NCBI GenBank assembly: GCA_008638375.1 | Contig: CM018038.1 | Span: 34,524,169-34,588,168 of the forward strand | DNA: 64,000 bases | Direction: 5' to 3' | From: Nyssa sinensis | Lineage: Eukaryota; Streptophyta; Magnoliopsida; Cornales; Nyssaceae | Shown: positions 61,198-64,000 of the stretch, in pieces | Layout of the letters: each line of letters begins with the position of its first letter | Numbering within the stretch: the first letter of the stretch is position 1 | Translations under genes and position numbers: made by a program | Notes under the pieces: generated by a model | What the model saw: the letters and a program-made list of their open reading frames with translations, nothing else | Told to the model about the DNA's origin: nothing | Database searches by the model: none

Positions 61198-63339
61198 GCT
61201 ACAACCTGATTTTTCCATTTTTTGAATTTTTTTCCAAAGTGCTGCAAGTTGATTTTTTCAATTTTTGACCTACTTCCTCAAAGTTTTTAACCTCCACTTT
61301 TTAGCATTTTTCCCACTTATTCATGGGCATTTTACACACCTAATGACTCTTTTTAAATCACAAAATTTTCACATGGTCTCCTTTGCTTTCTAAGCATTTT
61401 TCACCTAATATTTTACAACAATTTGTAGATACAAACATATGTACATTCCACCCTCACTCAATGGCCACAAGTTTATGGAAATTGAACATACACCTATTGT
61501 CTCAACATATACATGTGATGCCCATTAAACAAAATACCCTATTTGTCATTTGGGTTTAAACCCTTACATTACAAAATGGCCCAAGGCTTATAGTCCACCA
61601 TTTTCTAAATTAAACACAAGTTATTTAGGCTTATGCCCATACATACAAAACGTATCCTTTAGGCCAATATGCTTCAAAATTCATTTTCCCTTTCGTGTTC
61701 TAATGATTTCATCAAGTTTCAAGTACCGGGAGCCTCATCTATAATATGTAATCCCATAAAGGATATGCACGACTGCTTGTATGACACAATGCTAATATAA
61801 AGAACAAAGTTAAGGCGTGACATGTACAAAGTGTACATTTATCAGCTATATGCCTTCTAATTCATCAATGTAATGCAATGGCAATATGTATGACACACAC
61901 ATGCAACTCCTATGCCACACCCATGTCTCGCTTCACGGTCCTTCCCCATCAATAAGTGAGTACTGTCGTATGTCTTGCTTTATAGTCCATCCCCATTGGA
62001 TCGCGAGTACCATGGCCAATTTTAGATTTTTCACCACAAGATCTATACCTTCATAATGTATAGCACCAACGTGCTCAACTCATGCCATGTTTCCAAAGAT
62101 TCACATATACCATGATGCCTTGATTTTTCTATGCAATTTCAATGAGGTATTTATCAAATACATAGGGTATGCCTTAAATAATGCATCATACATAATGAAA
62201 ACTATAACTTTTAAACCACAAAACTTTGTCTACATGGACTTAGCATATAATCCAATCAATTACACATATAATCATGTTACATGTTCACAACTTAAACAAA
62301 TTCTCAAAGATTACACAAGTACACAAAGTACCAATACATTGAGCAACCATAACTTTCAAACTACAAGACTTTGTCTACATGTATTCAAGTTAGACTTTGA
62401 TTACATAAGCTAGAATGCAATGAATTATACATATATTCAAGTTACATGTTCATCACTTCACCAAATTCCCAAAGAATACAAAAGTACACAAGGTACCAAC
62501 CCTAGGTTTTTCAAGTAACTATATGCTAGGCGGTTTTATAACAACAAGGAAGCATGTAAGTTATGTAATCAACATACAAAAACACTCCTAAACTTAACTC
62601 TATTCTTTACTTAGCAAAACATCATACCTAGAAGGATTTTTCTCAACCCTAGGGAGTTGTGATCACTATGCAGCCAAACCAATCAGTAAGAATGTAGCCC
62701 TTGACATGGGGAACAACTTCTTAGAAGGAAGCGTTGTGAAATTCCAAGCTAGAGATGAATTTTGGAAGGCATAAAGTTGAAAAACCTAGGTTTTTCTCAC
62801 CTTTTCTCTCCAAGCACGACTTGCTGTATATTCTCAAACCAATTCTGATAATTTTAAGTCTCACGTGCTGTATTTATACTCAAGGGGACAAGGGGTGAAA
62901 AGACCTTTTTGCCCTTAATGAGTCGCGAGACCCCGTTACATTACAACTTGTCCTGAAGCACCTCAATTTGAAATTCTGCTTTAACCAAAATTCTTAAAAT
63001 TATTTTAGATAATATTTTTTCAAAAAAATTATTTTCTCTTGTTGGCAAGTGCGGCTGGGTCCACTCGGGCCACCCGGGATGCCCTTTTCAGGTTTATTTT
63101 TCAAACTATCTTCGATTAGACTTAAATTTTTACAGGAGATGTATTTTAACATTCTAAGCATATTTCTCTTCTATAGAATACTCAAATTATGCTTATAAAT
63201 ATGAATTATATCTAAATGATGCATGTGTAGTGTCCTACCGGCAAGTAGTGCATGAATAGTGTCCTATTGGCAAAACGAAAATTTATCCTGATTTTTCAGA
63301 TCTTTATAATATCAGCTTAAAATATATATACCCAATAAG

Positions 63340-63367
63340 ATATATATATATATATATATATATATAT
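63340..63367. repeat. (TA)n microsatellite in R3
   Basis: About 14 AT dinucleotides. The matching position in R1 (near 24239) has only a short tract. Confidence 0.93.
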
Positions 63368-64000
63368 GGGCTGCATGTAAAAGATGGGTGTCATCACCCT
63401 ATTAGACCAAACCTCTATCCAATTAAAATTCATGCAACAATACAACCCATATATATCTACATACAATCCATTGCATGCACTGTATAAGCTCTAAACAAAC
63501 TGAATATAGAGAGAAAGAGAGGCAGAGAGAGAAATGTAGAGGGAAAGGGAAAGGAGGTTTAGATAGAGAGAGAAAATGAGAGAAAAAAGAAATGAGAAAT
63601 GGCCAGCACTAGAAAAAAAAAGTATGTCATCCTTTTTTGTTATGGATTTAGAGGGATCCCGGTTGCCTCCTTCCCTTAATGTTAGAAGGAACACCTCTTA
63701 TGGAAGATAGAGATATTGAGGAGTCGTTAGCTTATTTTTAGACAAGAAAAAGCAAACCCGTTAGAACAGAACAAAATTAAAAGCAAATTGAAAAGGAATG
63801 AAATAATTGAAATTGCATCGCCTTGTCTCCTAATTACATTCTAAAGATCCATTGACATGGATTGAATAAAATAAGCACTGAAATAAAGCGAAAAACTAAA
63901 GAAAACAAGGATATGAGGGCTAAGGTATGGAGTGGGAAGGTGTTAGGCACCCATCTTGCCCGATTTGAATGGATTAGCCTCGAATATTCACTTGCAATGC

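Larger units (their letters stand above)
51533..63307 (-). mobile_element. Non-coding (LARD-like) LTR retroelement nested in R3
   Basis: Two long LTRs (51533-54037 and 56960-63307, the latter holding a hAT element) flank a 2.9-kb interior without any gag or pol. On the minus strand the primer binding site TGGTATCAGAGCTTAG follows the 56960 LTR. A polypurine tract (AAGGGAGGAAGGA) precedes the 54037 LTR start TGTAAAG. These mark minus orientation and suggest a Ty3/gypsy-type origin. Flanks AATAC (51528-51532) and AATAT (63308-63312) look like a 5-bp duplication with one change. An element without its own enzymes would need help from a relative to move. Confidence 0.88.
56960..63307 (-). repeat. 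Right LTR (5' LTR) of the LARD-like element, split by a hAT element
   Basis: Starts TGTCATGCCCC and ends near CAGATCTTTAT on the plus strand. Without the hAT element and its duplication it is about 2756 bp, longer than its partner because of extra repeats at 57160-57412. The ORF at 57390-57632 crosses the hAT border and is not a gene. Confidence 0.9.
50990..64000 (+). repeat. Long LTR copy R3, split by an LTR retroelement and cut by the window end
   Basis: The left part (50990-51532) starts TGAAACATTCCAACC and aligns with the first 500 bp of R1 and R2. The right part (63313-64000) resumes at the matching point: R1 near 24215 reads CTATAATACCCACTTAAAAT, and here CTATAATA at 51525 continues as CAGCTTAAAAT at 63313. 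The shared phrase GGGTGTCATCACCCTATT occurs at 63388 and 24285. The end of the copy lies outside the window, so whether it is a solo LTR is unknown. Confidence 0.85.

Overview
This window reads as nested transposable-element DNA from a plant nuclear genome, most likely a eudicot with a large AT-rich genome. The evidence is a CACTA element with TNP2 and Ptta/En/Spm-type genes, Tat-like Ty3/gypsy and Ty1/copia retroelements, long solo LTRs, a hAT element carrying plant-type exon fragments with introns, and many TA, GA and CA microsatellites. I found no intact host gene, tRNA, rRNA or CRISPR array. Nearly every coding trace is a broken transposon gene.

Layout. (1) 1-17520: degraded sequence, possibly an old copia-like element with a candidate LTR at 16730-17520. 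It is split by a minus-strand solo LTR (1465-15880, about 4.1 kb net). That LTR is itself split by a 10.3-kb CACTA element (1767-12072, TSD ATA). The CACTA element holds two transposon pseudogenes and a roughly ten-copy 161-bp minisatellite. (2) 17521-20018: non-coding DNA with GA/TA microsatellites and a 141-bp duplication. (3) 20019-37134: a minus-strand Tat-like gypsy element with 456-bp LTRs, gag, protease, RNase H, integrase and an opposite-strand accessory ORF. It lacks reverse transcriptase and contains two more solo LTRs (23717-27872 and 29230-34145). (4) 37135-38716: non-coding DNA with a degenerate CACTA-like end. (5) 38717-46332: a truncated minus-strand copia element whose LTR holds a solo LTR (40934-45168, perfect TSD AAACT). 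(6) 46333-48497: gag start, leader and LTR of a second minus-strand gypsy-like element. (7) 48498-50989: non-coding, possibly ordinary intergenic DNA. (8) 50990-64000: another long LTR, split by a coding-free minus-strand LTR retroelement (51533-63307). The right LTR of that element is split by a 3.6-kb hAT element (57614-61197).

The most notable object is the hAT element. It has 15-bp terminal inverted repeats and a perfect 8-bp duplication, and the partner LTR supplies the unoccupied site. It carries no visible transposase. Instead it holds short same-strand exon fragments that look like pieces of at least three unrelated plant genes: a possible plastid membrane protein, glutamate:glyoxylate aminotransferase, and the N-terminus of elongation factor 2. 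This is a Pack-type gene-capturing element.

The insertion order can be read directly from the nesting. All boundaries come from reading by eye. LTR ends inside TA-rich sequence are uncertain by a few bases. Family and domain names rest on recognised motifs, not on database searches.
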